Source of the DNA: Thermococcus stetteri
GTDB lineage: Archaea; Methanobacteriota_B; Thermococci; Thermococcales; Thermococcaceae
Direction of reading: 5' to 3'
DNA length: 64,000 nt
Assembly (NCBI RefSeq): GCF_017873335.1
Contig: NZ_JAGGKB010000001.1
Coordinates: forward strand, 806,001-870,000
Position 1 is the stretch's first letter, and each line of letters starts with the position of its first letter. The notes beneath the pieces were generated by a model. That model was not told the origin of the DNA. It saw only the letters and a program-made list of their open reading frames with translations, and did not search any database. A program made the translations under genes and the position numbers. Shown here piece by piece: positions 10,594-24,829 of the stretch.

Positions 10594-10649
10594 TGCCCTC
10601 CCCGACCGCCCCCCGGTCACCGCTCCCGAGGGTGTGAGAGGGGAGGGCA
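10594..10649. other. GC-rich structured intergenic element (candidate ncRNA or bidirectional terminator)
   Basis: Between two convergent genes, TGCCCTCCCC and GGGGAGGGCA form a perfect 10-bp stem. It encloses a GACCG/CGGTC hairpin and a second imperfect ACCGCTC/GAGGGT hairpin, so it could fold as a three-way junction. On the minus strand the long stem is followed directly by ACA, as in H/ACA guide RNAs, but the inner arms do not give a standard pseudouridylation pocket. There are no U-tracts as in archaeal terminators. Strand and function are undetermined. Confidence 0.4.
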
Positions 10650-10672
10650 TAGGGAGTTCAGCGTTAGGGAAT

Positions 10673-11050
10673 TTAAGCGTTCTCCTCGATCTGCCTCTCT
10701 TCCTCGGGTTCGCCCTTCCTCCTGCTCTCGTTCTTGATGACTTGGATGACGTAGTCTATGAACTTCCTGACCTCTTCGAGGTCTTCCTCAGGAATGTCGG
10801 CTATCTTCTTGTTCCTGCTCTTGTATGTCAGGAGCTTGAGGAGAGCGAGCCTTCCTAGGGCAGTTTTCGTGCTTATCTCTCCGTTCTTCCAGTCCCTCCA
10901 GATGGCGTTGGCTATGCCGTAGAACTCAGGAATGCTGTCCAGTCCGGGATCGCCGACGTCAATGACCTCCTTGCCGAGGTACTTGTAGCGCTTCTCCTTC
11001 TCTTCCTTCGTGAACTCCTTAATCCTCCCCTTAACGTACTCGTGGACCAT
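10673..11050 (-). CDS. Conserved hypothetical protein, charged alpha-helical
   Basis: 125 residues, very rich in Lys and Glu, no membrane segment or cysteines. I do not recognise a named family. The N-terminal half has IPEFYGIANAIWRDWKNGEIS and the C-terminal half is a long charged helix ending in an acidic tail. Coding is supported by a textbook GGAGGTGA ribosome binding site 5 nt before the ATG and an A/T-rich promoter region upstream. It is monocistronic and converges on the triphosphatase gene. Confidence 0.7.
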   Translation of the reverse strand: MVHEYVKGRIKEFTKEEKEKRYKYLGKEVIDVGDPGLDSIPEFYGIANAIWRDWKNGEISTKTALGRLALLKLLTYKSRNKKIADIPEEDLEEVRKFIDYVIQVIKNESRRKGEPEEERQIEENA

Positions 11051-11100
11051 CTGTCCTCACCTCCAGAAAAGGTTGGAGTTTAAAATTTATTAACTTTTCG

Positions 11101-11928
11101 TTATTTTTTCCTGACCTCGTTCAGAATTCCGCTCATGATGAGTGCCGCACCCAGGTAGCCCCTAAGTGAAAGGGTCTCGCCCAGAGTCAGGTAAGCCGCA
11201 AGCGAGCCGAAAACTGGCTCGGAGGAGTATATCAAAGCGGCCCTCTGGGCCGTCGTGTACCTCTGGTACTTGAGCTGGACTGTGAACGCTATCACAGTGG
11301 CGAAGACTGCGGTGTAGACGACGCCAGCCCACGGGAGGATCTCCTTTGGGGACACCGGCTCTTCAAAGGCCAAGGCGAAGACCGCCGAAAAGACGAAGTT
11401 CCAGAACAGCTGCCAGAAGTTCAGGCTGAGATAGTCCTTCTCACCGAACTTGTGGACGAGGACTATCTGGAAGGCGAAGCTCACCGCACAGAGGAGTGTA
11501 AGGAAGTCTCCGTAATTTATGGACGTCCCTGCCCCAGATATCAGATAGAGGCCGATAACGGCTAAAGCGAGTGAATTCAAGTCTCTTCTGGTCACCTTTT
11601 CTCCGAGCATGAAGTATGCTATGAATGGCGTGAAGACGACGTAGAGCGAGGTTATGAAGGCCGAGTTCGAGACAGTTGTGTACTTGAGGCCGACTATCTG
11701 GAAGCCGTGGCCGAAGAAGAGCGTAAGGCCTAGGATGAAGCCTTCCTTAAAGGTCTCACGCTTTAGGACCTTCCTTCCAAAGATGAGGAGCAGGAGGAGC
11801 GATGCCAGGGCAAAGCGATATGTCAAAAAGAGTATCGGCGGAAAATAGTCCAGGCTAACCTTCATGGCTGGAAAAGTGAAGCCCCAGAAGACCGTGACAC
11901 CTAGGAGTGCCAGCTCGGCTTTTTTCAT
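11101..11928 (-). CDS. EamA/DMT-family transporter
   Basis: 275 residues with about ten hydrophobic helices in two repeated halves, the layout of drug/metabolite (EamA) transporters. The N-terminal half has LLGVTVFWGFTFPAMKVSL and the second half carries the repeat-specific AALIYSSEPVFGSLAAYLTLGE motif, characteristic of the family. It probably exports a small metabolite or amino acid; the substrate cannot be read from the sequence. Its neighbours give no functional hint. Confidence 0.88.
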   Translation of the reverse strand: MKKAELALLGVTVFWGFTFPAMKVSLDYFPPILFLTYRFALASLLLLLIFGRKVLKRETFKEGFILGLTLFFGHGFQIVGLKYTTVSNSAFITSLYVVFTPFIAYFMLGEKVTRRDLNSLALAVIGLYLISGAGTSINYGDFLTLLCAVSFAFQIVLVHKFGEKDYLSLNFWQLFWNFVFSAVFALAFEEPVSPKEILPWAGVVYTAVFATVIAFTVQLKYQRYTTAQRAALIYSSEPVFGSLAAYLTLGETLSLRGYLGAALIMSGILNEVRKK

Positions 11929-11958
11929 GAGATGCCGTCCGAGAGGGAGCTTAAAAAC

Positions 11959-12267
11959 TTACTCCCCCGGCCCGTTGATGCACCCCATGTTCATTGCCAG
12001 AAGCATCTCGACGAAGCCGGACTCGAGGTTTCTTCTTATCTTTTCAGCGAGTTCCACAAACTCCCTCTCAGTGAGCTCTCTCTTGTCCTTCAGCCACTTT
12101 ATCTTCCCGTCGTTCTTGTCGAGGATCACAACGGGTTCCTCTGTGATTAGGGGCACGTAGTTCATCTTAACACCGTACAGCTCCTCCGCAAAGGCTAGCT
12201 TCGCCCTTAACAGTTCGAGGTAGTTAGCGAGGTCTTCTCCCAATGCCTTCCTAAACTCCTTCCTCAT
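11959..12267 (-). CDS. Small conserved hypothetical protein
   Basis: 102 residues when started at ATG 12267, which has a GGTGGGAG site 1-8 nt upstream; longer upstream starts lack one. The protein is mostly helical and charged (MRKEFRKALGEDLANYLELL) with a short beta section around EEPVVILDKNDGKIKWL. No family recognised. It is 30 bp upstream of the EamA transporter on the same strand and may be co-transcribed with it. Confidence 0.6.
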   Translation of the reverse strand: MRKEFRKALGEDLANYLELLRAKLAFAEELYGVKMNYVPLITEEPVVILDKNDGKIKWLKDKRELTEREFVELAEKIRRNLESGFVEMLLAMNMGCINGPGE

Positions 12268-12394
12268 TCTCCCACCGCATAACTCTCGATGCACACCTTT
12301 ATTAGATTATCGGCCAATTTTGGGTAGTAATGCCTTATTCAGGTAATCGAAACTTCCATAAGGATGGCCGCTAAATCTCCTTTAGGTGGTTCCC

Positions 12395-14188
12395 ATGATG
12401 ATGAAGCGCTCCTATCACTTTCACGCTTATCAGCCCGGAGATATAGTCTACGTCCACGACGGCTCCGGCTGGGACCCAATAAAGTACTCCGAGAGGCTCA
12501 GCCCGGTCTCGCTGAAGATCAGGGACGTCGAGGTAAAGGGCAGGAACTGGACGAGGGCTGTCATAAAGGCCTATGAGTACGCCGGTGAAGTTCTCGAAAG
12601 CCTCCCGGAGAAGAGCGTCAGCGTCGATTTCGAACCCTTCACACTCTACATGATACTGAGGTACAAGCCGAAGATATACGGCGAGATAGTAGAGCTCCTC
12701 GGGAGCCACGTTGAAGCGGTCCCAACTACCCCGTTCCACCCAATAATGCCCCACCTGGGCAGGTTCGACCAAGAAGTCCTTGCGAGGGTGTCCTTCGACT
12801 TCTACACTCCATTTATCGGGGACTCCAACGTTGTCGGCTACTGGCTTCCAGAGGCCGTTATAACGAGGGAGACTGCGGAGATAATAGCGAGGGCCGCTGG
12901 AAGGGAGGTCGTCTTTCTGCTGGATGAGAGGCAGTTCGTCGGCCTTAACATCCCTCAAGCGAAGTACTCCTGCAACACCTACCGCGCCGGAGAGAAAACC
13001 GCGTACGCCTTCGGCAGGGATCACCAGCTCAGCGACGCCTTCGCCTTCAACACCCTTGACGTCGAGGGTTTAATCCGTGCCGTGGCAGAAGGCAGGATCG
13101 ATGTCTTCAAGGAGAAGGAGGGGATACCCTACCTCGTTCACCTCGCGAGCGACCTTGAGGCCCTCTTGGCCAACCCCCAACAGCTCGACCGCTTCCTTGG
13201 GTGGATGAGGGGGCTAGACGAGAGAGGTGTCGAGGGAGTTAACGCCGTTGAGTTCGTCCGCAGGAAGAAGGACGGGAGGTATAAGAGGCTGGAAGGGGAG
13301 TGCAGTGAGCACTTCAGGATAAACATAAAGGACTACTCCAGCTGGAGCGACTACTACGACCTCAGCGTTGACGGCAGAACCGGGGACATGAGATGGCTCG
13401 GAATGAGGAGGGAGGACGGCAAGGTCATAAACCGCTTCTACAAGGGCAAAAAAATCTCCCAGCTCTGGAAGTACGCCTTCACCAAGCTCTTCCGCGAGCT
13501 CAACAGGGCCGTCCGCTTTGGGGTTATCGACCTGATAAGGAAGGAGAAGCCCGAGGCCAGCAGGGAAGATGTTCAGGAGTTCCTCGTCAGGTACTCAAGG
13601 GCCTTCTTCCGCGAGCACTACGAGTACTTTGAGATGGAGACTGGTGTGGATTACATCATGGAGCCAATAGACGGCGTTGACCCAACTCTCGCAATGAAGC
13701 TCGGCAGGATTTACTATCTCATGCTCCTGGCCAACCACTCCTGTCCGCGCTTCTGGGAGAACATAGACACGAGGGTGACCTTTGGCAACGTAGCGGTCAT
13801 GAGCAAGGCCCTCATAGAGCTGATGGAGGTCTACATGAAGGAGGGCCTGGGGGAGAGGGCAAACTTCCTTCTCCTGGAGTACATGAAGCTCCTCTCCTTC
13901 CCCCAGCTCTATTACGACTACGACCTCTACAAGCTCCCAGGGATTGAAGGGTGGGAAACAACCGAGAAAGCGTGGTTTGAGTCCCTCCAGAGCGAGGTTC
14001 CCAACAGCCAGTACAACGTCGTCACGAGGGCTGCCCTCTACACTGGAAAGGAGGCCCTTCCCGATGAGGTCAAGGACGCCCTGGGAATTCTCTACGACTT
14101 CGAGGGAGCGGTCGCTGATACGGGCCACATACCCGGTGAACTCCACGGGGACTGGGAGAACAAGGAGTGGTGCGAGCACAGAGGGTAA
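12395..14188 (+). CDS. Glycoside hydrolase family 57 protein
   Basis: About 597 residues. The N-terminal YHFHAYQPGD matches the HxHQP region I of GH57, and GYWLPEAVIT matches the region containing the catalytic nucleophile Glu. A likely acid/base Asp lies later. GH57 enzymes are thermophilic amylases, 4-alpha-glucanotransferases, branching enzymes and galactosidases. This one matches none of the well-described subfamilies I know, so substrate is open, with an alpha-glucan most likely. AGGTGGT precedes a run of three ATG codons; 12395 or 12398 is the likely start. Confidence 0.8.
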   Translation: MMMKRSYHFHAYQPGDIVYVHDGSGWDPIKYSERLSPVSLKIRDVEVKGRNWTRAVIKAYEYAGEVLESLPEKSVSVDFEPFTLYMILRYKPKIYGEIVELLGSHVEAVPTTPFHPIMPHLGRFDQEVLARVSFDFYTPFIGDSNVVGYWLPEAVITRETAEIIARAAGREVVFLLDERQFVGLNIPQAKYSCNTYRAGEKTAYAFGRDHQLSDAFAFNTLDVEGLIRAVAEGRIDVFKEKEGIPYLVHLASDLEALLANPQQLDRFLGWMRGLDERGVEGVNAVEFVRRKKDGRYKRLEGECSEHFRINIKDYSSWSDYYDLSVDGRTGDMRWLGMRREDGKVINRFYKGKKISQLWKYAFTKLFRELNRAVRFGVIDLIRKEKPEASREDVQEFLVRYSRAFFREHYEYFEMETGVDYIMEPIDGVDPTLAMKLGRIYYLMLLANHSCPRFWENIDTRVTFGNVAVMSKALIELMEVYMKEGLGERANFLLLEYMKLLSFPQLYYDYDLYKLPGIEGWETTEKAWFESLQSEVPNSQYNVVTRAALYTGKEALPDEVKDALGILYDFEGAVADTGHIPGELHGDWENKEWCEHRG

Positions 14189-14216
14189 CTTTTTTAAGTT
14201 TTGCTCTCCTAATTTT

Positions 14217-14464
14217 ATGTCGGTGGGTTATGTGGAAGAGCATAAATCAAAGTGGAAGAGCATAAATCAAATAGGAAAGTTGAGGGGAGCCTAATAGACT
14301 GTCTCCAGCGGGGCTTCAGCTGGGAGTTTTGCTCAAAATTGGAGGATGCTCTCAACCGCCTTGAGAATCTGAAAAACGGGAAAAAGACAAAGACCTTCCT
14401 GCTGGCGCTACTGTTTAAGGCCGTTTTTCTCTCTGCTAAGGAAGAAATATGCCTCGCTCTCTAA
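14217..14464 (+). pseudogene. Possible small gene interrupted by a 20-bp tandem duplication
   Basis: Starting at ATG 14217 the frame stops after 25 codons. If one copy of the 20-bp tandem repeat at 14232-14271 is removed, the frame runs on to 14464, giving a 75-residue basic, helical peptide. The 3' end overlaps the end of cca on the other strand, and no good ribosome binding site is visible, so this may be non-coding. I recognise no family. Confidence 0.25.
14232..14271. repeat. Perfect 20-bp tandem duplication
   Basis: GTGGAAGAGCATAAATCAAA occurs twice in immediate succession (14232-14251 and 14252-14271). Since 20 is not a multiple of three, it shifts the surrounding reading frame. It looks like a recent slippage or repair duplication. 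Confidence 0.9.
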
Positions 14465-15778
14465 AGGTTTCGGTACGTAGTCCACGAGGATGTCCGCTTT
14501 CTTTATCGGTTCCCGGAGGTTCTTCCCGAGGGCGACCTGGTTCTTCTCAAGCAGTTCTCTGATTACATCGACGAGGTTTTCTTTCACGGTCTTCTCCGCG
14601 TAGAGCCTCTTACCTACGAGCCAGACCCTCTCGTTCTTCCTGTAGAAGTCCCTCCCCCTCTCCGTGAAGAACTCGGGGCCGGGGTGGACTTTTACCCTCG
14701 GCCTCTCAACCCTGTCGAGTTCGAGCATTACGAATGCCTTTTCGGTACCGTACCGCCCAACATTCCACCCGAATACTGCAAAGCCCTCCCTTGAAAGGGC
14801 CTTCTCAAATCCTCTCGCGCTCCGCTCCAGCTGAGGGAACAAGAGATCGTCAACCATTGGAGGGACATCGAAGAGCAGGGTGACGAGATGGGTTCCCTTC
14901 TGCCTGAGCTCTCCCAGGTAGTCTCCAGCCGTCCTCTCGGCCGGGAAGAAGAACTCAAGCGACGGCTCCTGAAGGAACTCAAGGGAGCTGAAGTAGAACC
15001 TCCCATACTTCTCCCAGCCTAGATTTGCCGCCACGTTCCTCCTTGGGTCGACCGGGTCTATGACAACAAGCGGCTTGTCCTCCTCAACTTCCCTCTTTAC
15101 GGTCTTCATCGCTATTTCAGGTTCCTTCTTCAGCCAGTTTGCCGGGTCGATGACCTTCTGCCTCAGGATGAAGTCCGCCCTTTCGATGACGTCCATGAAA
15201 GAGCCGTACTTTATAACCAGTATCTCCGCCAGGTATCCGGAAAATCCCCTAACGTAGATCTCGCTTCCATAGGCTTTAATTCCCTTGAGGAAGCGCTTGA
15301 GCAGCCGAACGTCATCATTCCTCCCGTTGAGGTTCTCGTTCACCCACCTTGTGTGGAGTATTGAGCGGTCAACGGCCGTCCTCACGTCCCTCCAGCCTCT
15401 CACGTCGTAGCAGGGCACGAGATCGACCTTGTTTCCCCTATAGCGAGCCCTGACGTACGGATGCTCCGCGTAGGCCACCTCGTAGTCCTCGAGCTTCTCC
15501 CCGATGGCTTTCCCGAGCTCCAAACCCTTTTCCCTGAGCTCCTCCAGCGGAGTGTCGAGGGGGAACGCGAGGAAGAGGTCGAAGTCGTGGTCTCCGGAGA
15601 GATACGTGTCCTTTGCGGTGGAGCCAACGAAGTACAGCTTGACATCGAGTTCACGCTCTTTCGCAGTTTCCTCTGCCAGTTCCTTGAGTTCCTCCATCGT
15701 TCTATCCACTAATGCCCTTTCATCCTCGCTGGGCACGATTCTGAGGAGGACTTCCTTCAGGAGGTCGTCGATTGTCAT
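14408..15778 (-). CDS. cca: CCA-adding tRNA nucleotidyltransferase (archaeal class I)
   Basis: 456 residues. The nucleotidyltransferase core shows GS at 52-53 and the DxD pair at Asp65/Asp67 in GDHDFDLF, as in archaeal class I CCA enzymes, followed by the conserved tail domains. It adds or repairs the 3' CCA of tRNAs without a nucleic-acid template. The start overlaps the stop of thpR by 4 nt (ATGA), so the two RNA-processing genes are translationally coupled. It appears intact. Confidence 0.95.
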   Translation of the reverse strand: MTIDDLLKEVLLRIVPSEDERALVDRTMEELKELAEETAKERELDVKLYFVGSTAKDTYLSGDHDFDLFLAFPLDTPLEELREKGLELGKAIGEKLEDYEVAYAEHPYVRARYRGNKVDLVPCYDVRGWRDVRTAVDRSILHTRWVNENLNGRNDDVRLLKRFLKGIKAYGSEIYVRGFSGYLAEILVIKYGSFMDVIERADFILRQKVIDPANWLKKEPEIAMKTVKREVEEDKPLVVIDPVDPRRNVAANLGWEKYGRFYFSSLEFLQEPSLEFFFPAERTAGDYLGELRQKGTHLVTLLFDVPPMVDDLLFPQLERSARGFEKALSREGFAVFGWNVGRYGTEKAFVMLELDRVERPRVKVHPGPEFFTERGRDFYRKNERVWLVGKRLYAEKTVKENLVDVIRELLEKNQVALGKNLREPIKKADILVDYVPKPLESEAYFFLSREKNGLKQ

Positions 15779-16344
15779 TTCTTCTCCTCCGGCTCTTTGA
15801 GCTCAAACCTCGCTACCGTCTCGTAGATCGGCCCCTTAGGAGTAAGTGTGCTCTTCTTCAGCTCTATCGCCTCGACCTCGAACTCCCCGAAGTCCTCGTT
15901 GGCGAGTTCTCTCAGGGCCATCGCCAGCTCAACCTTGTCCCTAACGAACTTCACCCTTCCTATGGTTATGTGGGCCACGAAGTCCTTGTCCTTCTTGAAG
16001 CCGAGCCTCCTCATGGCCCTCTCGACGTCCTCCGCTATTGCCTTTATGCCCTCGTCGTTCTCTACGCCCGCCCAGATAACGCGGACGTAGTTTGGGTTGG
16101 GAAAAACGCCGATGCCCTTGACGCGAACACGGTGCTTTCTGTGCTTCTCAGCTATCTTGGCCAGGGCCTTTTTTACCTCCTCGGCCGTCGTTTCATCTAT
16201 CTCGCCGAGGAACTTAAGCGTCACGTGGAAGTTCTCCCTCTCGACGAACTTTATCTTGGCGGATCTGTTCCCTATCCTCTCTTGGGCTTTGAGCAGGCTG
16301 TCCCTAACCTCATCGCTGACGTCGATGGCTATGAAGGCCCTCAT
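15775..16344 (-). CDS. thpR: RNA 2',3'-cyclic phosphodiesterase (2H family, 2'-5' RNA ligase type)
   Basis: 189 residues with the two HxT motifs of the 2H phosphoesterase fold: HVT at residues 40-42 and HIT at 125-127. The family opens 2',3'-cyclic phosphates on RNA and shows reversible 2'-5' ligase activity on tRNA halves in vitro. It is coupled to cca through an ATGA overlap, which fits a role in tRNA end processing or repair. Length is normal. Confidence 0.93.
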   Translation of the reverse strand: MRAFIAIDVSDEVRDSLLKAQERIGNRSAKIKFVERENFHVTLKFLGEIDETTAEEVKKALAKIAEKHRKHRVRVKGIGVFPNPNYVRVIWAGVENDEGIKAIAEDVERAMRRLGFKKDKDFVAHITIGRVKFVRDKVELAMALRELANEDFGEFEVEAIELKKSTLTPKGPIYETVARFELKEPEEKK

Positions 16345-16383
16345 AGCACCACCGAGAAGAGTGGGAGCGGGAGAATAAAAACC

Positions 16384-16848
16384 TCACTCCCTCACCACAA
16401 CCGGGAACTCCTCCCACGGGAAGACTATCCATTTGTCCGTTCTGAAGACGTAGAAGTCCGGAACGACCTTCGTCCAGGGCTTCATGCTGAGGCAGGCGAC
16501 CTTAACCTCACTTGCCCCGGCTTTCTTCACTTCCTCGATGACAACTTCGAGAGTCTTCCCGGTGTCGCTGACATCATCAACGACCACAACCTTCTTACCC
16601 TCAAGGGAGCCGTGGAGCGGTATCGTTACCACTGGCTTCTCCATTCTATCATCGATTCCCTTGTAGAACTTGACGTCTATGACCTTCACCTCGAGGTCGC
16701 CGAGGATGTGGCTGAGCCTCACAGCAGGGATAAGTCCGCCCCTCGCGACACCAACGATGACATCGGGCATAAAGTTCTTTCTCAGCTCGTCCGCCAAGGC
16801 GAATATCGCCCTGTCAACCTGCCACCAGGTGAGATAGACCTTGTCCAT
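16384..16848 (-). CDS. Purine phosphoribosyltransferase (xanthine/guanine type)
   Basis: About 154 residues. The PRPP-binding loop VVVDDVSDTGKTL and the N-terminal GVARGGLIPAVRLSHIL are diagnostic of small type I phosphoribosyltransferases of the Gpt/hypoxanthine group. It salvages xanthine, guanine or hypoxanthine to the nucleotide; the exact base preference is not readable. I choose ATG 16848 because GGGGTG lies about 7 nt upstream. It follows thpR by about 40 bp in the same direction and is probably part of the same transcript. Confidence 0.85.
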   Translation of the reverse strand: MDKVYLTWWQVDRAIFALADELRKNFMPDVIVGVARGGLIPAVRLSHILGDLEVKVIDVKFYKGIDDRMEKPVVTIPLHGSLEGKKVVVVDDVSDTGKTLEVVIEEVKKAGASEVKVACLSMKPWTKVVPDFYVFRTDKWIVFPWEEFPVVVRE

Positions 16849-16990
16849 GAGCATCACCCCTTAATAAGTCCGGTTCGTCTTCTCAAACTTAAACTTTCCC
16901 AATGAGTGGCAGAAGTTAAAACGTCCCTCTTAAAAATGATGCTTTGACAGAAATTTGTAAAAATGCAGAAGTTGGATAAGAGGAGAGAGT

Positions 16991-22297
<5,307 letters not shown>

Positions 22298-22299
22298 CT

Positions 22300-22392
22300 A
22301 TGGGAGGGGAGGTACATATACCTTATCCCGTCCAAGTTCGCCATGTTGACAAAAAATACCTGGAGCACTTGCATAATGGGTGGCCCTATTAA
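22300..22392 (+). CDS. Possible 30-residue small protein upstream of nrdJ
   Basis: ATG 22300 is preceded at 5-6 nt by GGGTGG and opens a 30-codon frame, divergent from nrdJ; the symmetric TATA-like GTTTATATAC at 22248-22257 could serve both strands. The peptide begins MGGEVHIPYPVQVRHVDKKY. No family recognised. It could equally be the remnant of a longer gene or chance. Confidence 0.25.
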   Translation: MGGEVHIPYPVQVRHVDKKYLEHLHNGWPY

Positions 22393-22419
22393 AACCGAGA
22401 CATCACAACGTTGGACGAA

Positions 22420-22857
22420 TTATCCATCAATTTTTTCGTATATGAGCCTCAGCCTGTAGGCGTGTTTGAGCTCTTCCCCCGCCATCATCTTGAATATATG
22501 ACTTAGAGAGCCGTCCAGAATCTCGGCCAGCCTCGTGTAGAGCTCGTATGCGTGCTTCTCCCTTATCAGCGCCTCTACTACCAGTTCCTCAAGGCTCTCG
22601 GGGTGTGCCCTCTCGTCGTGCACCATCGGTTCCAGCTCAAGCTCCTCAACGTAGTCGAAGATCATGTTCTTGAGGCTTCCCTCTGAGAGGAGGCCCTCGA
22701 GGGTCTTTCTGTGCCTCAGCTCCTCTTCGGCGAGCTGGGCGAAGTCGTCTTTCAGGTCGGGCCTCTCAAAGAGGGCAAAGGTTTCACCCAGCTTGTACAG
22801 GTTGTAGAGCTCGTTTTCCTGCCAGATAATCCTTTTTATCAGCTCTTCGGCCCCCAT
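22420..22857 (-). CDS. Ferritin-like/rubrerythrin-type diiron protein
   Basis: 145 residues, all alpha. Metal-ligand style motifs are spaced as in a four-helix ferritin-like bundle: AEEELRHRKT near residue 45, EALIREKHAYELY near 95 and AGEELKHAYRLR near 127. Such proteins bind two irons and act in peroxide reduction or iron handling in anaerobes. It has no C-terminal rubredoxin domain, so it is erythrin-like. Its ATG directly abuts the stop of the HAD phosphatase gene upstream, so the two form an operon. Confidence 0.8.
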   Translation of the reverse strand: MGAEELIKRIIWQENELYNLYKLGETFALFERPDLKDDFAQLAEEELRHRKTLEGLLSEGSLKNMIFDYVEELELEPMVHDERAHPESLEELVVEALIREKHAYELYTRLAEILDGSLSHIFKMMAGEELKHAYRLRLIYEKIDG

Positions 22858-23664
22858 CTAAAGGACAGCCTCCAGGTACCTTTTCAGCTCTCCCACATCT
22901 GGGAGAACGAGGTCGGGCTTTATGTCGCTTTCGGCAACGTCCTTGAGCGTGCTGACACCGGTGAGCACCATTACGGCCTTCATACCGAAGCGCTTTGCGA
23001 ACGCTATGTCAGTATCGAGCCTGTCCCCGACCATCCAGAGTTCTTCAACATCTCCAAGCCTATCCTTGACAACTTCGTAGGCTGGTTCGTTGGGCTTGCC
23101 GATGACTACCGGTTCCTTGTCCGTTGATGCCTTGAGTGCGGCTATTATTGCCCCAGCGCCGGGATAGAGTCCTTCCTCTGCTGGATAAGTCGTGTCTGGG
23201 TTGGTTGCGATGAAGCTCGCTCCGTTCCTTATGGCAAGCGTCCCGTACTTGAGCTTCTCATAGGTCAGCTCCGGGTCAAGGCCGACAATGACGTGCCTGA
23301 TTCTCTTCCAGGCACCTTCTCTGGCATCTCCAAGGCCAACCACACCCCAGCCAAGGCGCTCCATCTCCCTGAGAAGCCCCTTCCCCCCAATTACGAAAAC
23401 ATCTCCCGGTTCGAAGTGCCTCTCCATGTAGAGCCTTGTGGCAAGGCCCGATGTAACTATAGCCTCCCCCGGCACGTCTATGCCCATTGAGAAGAGCTTT
23501 TCCCTGTACATCTCAGGGTCTTTAGTGGAGTTGTTTGTGAGGAAGATAAAGGGTATCCTCCCTTCCTTCAGGAACTCTATGAGCTCTTTTGCACCCTTTA
23601 TCGGCTCGTTGCCCCGGTAGACGACGCCGTCCATATCGAAGATTATCCCGATTTTCCCCGCCAT
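22858..23664 (-). CDS. NagD-like HAD-superfamily sugar phosphatase
   Basis: 268 residues. Motif I is IFDMDGVVYRG with the nucleophile Asp, motif II FLTNNSTKDPEM, and motif IV GDRLDTDIAFAKRFGMK, with the large NagD-type cap between. Such enzymes dephosphorylate nucleotides or small phosphosugars such as phosphoglycolate; the substrate is not certain. I choose ATG 23664 because TTTTAAAC lies about 30 nt upstream, consistent with a leaderless transcript, and the domain begins at once. It is followed directly by the ferritin-like gene. Confidence 0.88.
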   Translation of the reverse strand: MAGKIGIIFDMDGVVYRGNEPIKGAKELIEFLKEGRIPFIFLTNNSTKDPEMYREKLFSMGIDVPGEAIVTSGLATRLYMERHFEPGDVFVIGGKGLLREMERLGWGVVGLGDAREGAWKRIRHVIVGLDPELTYEKLKYGTLAIRNGASFIATNPDTTYPAEEGLYPGAGAIIAALKASTDKEPVVIGKPNEPAYEVVKDRLGDVEELWMVGDRLDTDIAFAKRFGMKAVMVLTGVSTLKDVAESDIKPDLVLPDVGELKRYLEAVL

Positions 23665-23702
23665 GGTGGAGAAAAGGGAGGGTGTGTTTAAAAGCTCACC
23701 CC

Positions 23703-24692
23703 TCACGGCCTCACTTCTATGTTGAGCTTTAGGCTCTGTATCGTCCCGTTGATGGCCTCGAGTATCAGGTTCTTGGCATCGGTCTCCGCGTAGTTCCCGT
23801 CCGGTGGTGCTGGCGGTAGCTCCGGGGGTTTATCCTTGAAGAGGAGGAACCAGACCTGCCACTTTCCTGGCCTGTTTATGCTGAACGTGTAGTTGGTCTC
23901 AAACTGGGGTGTCCAGTTGCCCTCTATGTTCACCGGAACTGAGGGGAGGGTCACGTTGAACCAGCCGGGCATGGGGTACATCTCATATATCAGGGTCGTG
24001 TTGGTGGCGCTGTTCCAGGTCAGGTTCATCCGCCATATCTGGACGTAATAGGTCACGTTCCTGTGCTCGTGATTCACTATGCCGATTATCATCGTCCCGT
24101 TCTCCCCAACGAAGAGCTCCGTCGGATAATCGGCAGCTTTTCCTCCCGGCCCGAGTATGTAGAACTCCGTAAACTTCTCCCCAGGCTTCGGGTGGGTTAT
24201 AACGTAGCCGAGGGTTGCTATGGAGGAGATAATCGCCATTATGAGGATGACCGTTAGGGCTTTGTCAAGCCTGCTGGAATTTTCCCACTCAAGCTCCTCC
24301 TTGAGCCTCTCAACCGTTATCCACGGCACCCATGGGTTTATGGCATTTGCCCTGCGGTGGATCGCGGCGAGGGCAAAGAGGACGTTGAAGACGGTTAAGC
24401 TCACGAGGATTGGGAGCAACCTTATTCCCCAGGGGGTGTAGTTGAGGCCGAGCCCTATGAGCGGAACTATCGCTATGCTCAGGCCGAAGCTGAGCGCCAA
24501 TCTCTCCAGGTTGTCGAGCTCCTTCTTCTCCGGGAAGAGAGCTGTTATGAATGCGTAGCCGGGGAAGAAGAGGACGAAGGCTAAGCCAAGGGCCTTCCTC
24601 GCAAGACTCTCCGGGAAGTAGAATATCAGGAGGTCGAGGAGCAGTGAGAGGCCGATTATAGTGAGCAAATCCCAGTACCTCTTCCACCCCAT
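23703..24692 (-). CDS. DUF1616 family membrane protein
   Basis: About 329 residues. Four hydrophobic helices fill the N-terminal half (LLTIIGLSLLLDLLIFYFP, then LGLAFVLFFPGYAFITALFP), a fifth follows, and the C-terminal half is an extracytoplasmic beta-sandwich with several N-glycosylation-type sequons. This is the DUF1616 architecture found next to archaeal surface-glycan genes. ATG 24692 has GGTGA 6 nt upstream; the frame is open to 24767, so a longer start is possible. It borders the damaged polysaccharide locus. Function unknown. Confidence 0.8.
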   Translation of the reverse strand: MGWKRYWDLLTIIGLSLLLDLLIFYFPESLARKALGLAFVLFFPGYAFITALFPEKKELDNLERLALSFGLSIAIVPLIGLGLNYTPWGIRLLPILVSLTVFNVLFALAAIHRRANAINPWVPWITVERLKEELEWENSSRLDKALTVILIMAIISSIATLGYVITHPKPGEKFTEFYILGPGGKAADYPTELFVGENGTMIIGIVNHEHRNVTYYVQIWRMNLTWNSATNTTLIYEMYPMPGWFNVTLPSVPVNIEGNWTPQFETNYTFSINRPGKWQVWFLLFKDKPPELPPAPPDGNYAETDAKNLILEAINGTIQSLKLNIEVRP

Positions 24693-24829
24693 CAGTTTCA
24701 CCACGGCGTTTATGCCTGCTCTGGGAGGTTCAGATATTGCGGTTACTAAAGACATTGTGGAACACATAAAGAAGGGGTTCTAAAGTTCCTCAAAAGGGCA
24801 CTATGACAAAAACTCCAAAAAATAAAACT

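Noticed and set aside
15772-16905. 377-codon plus-strand frame over thpR and the phosphoribosyltransferase
   Set aside because: Spans two recognised minus-strand genes and reads as their antisense; no motif.
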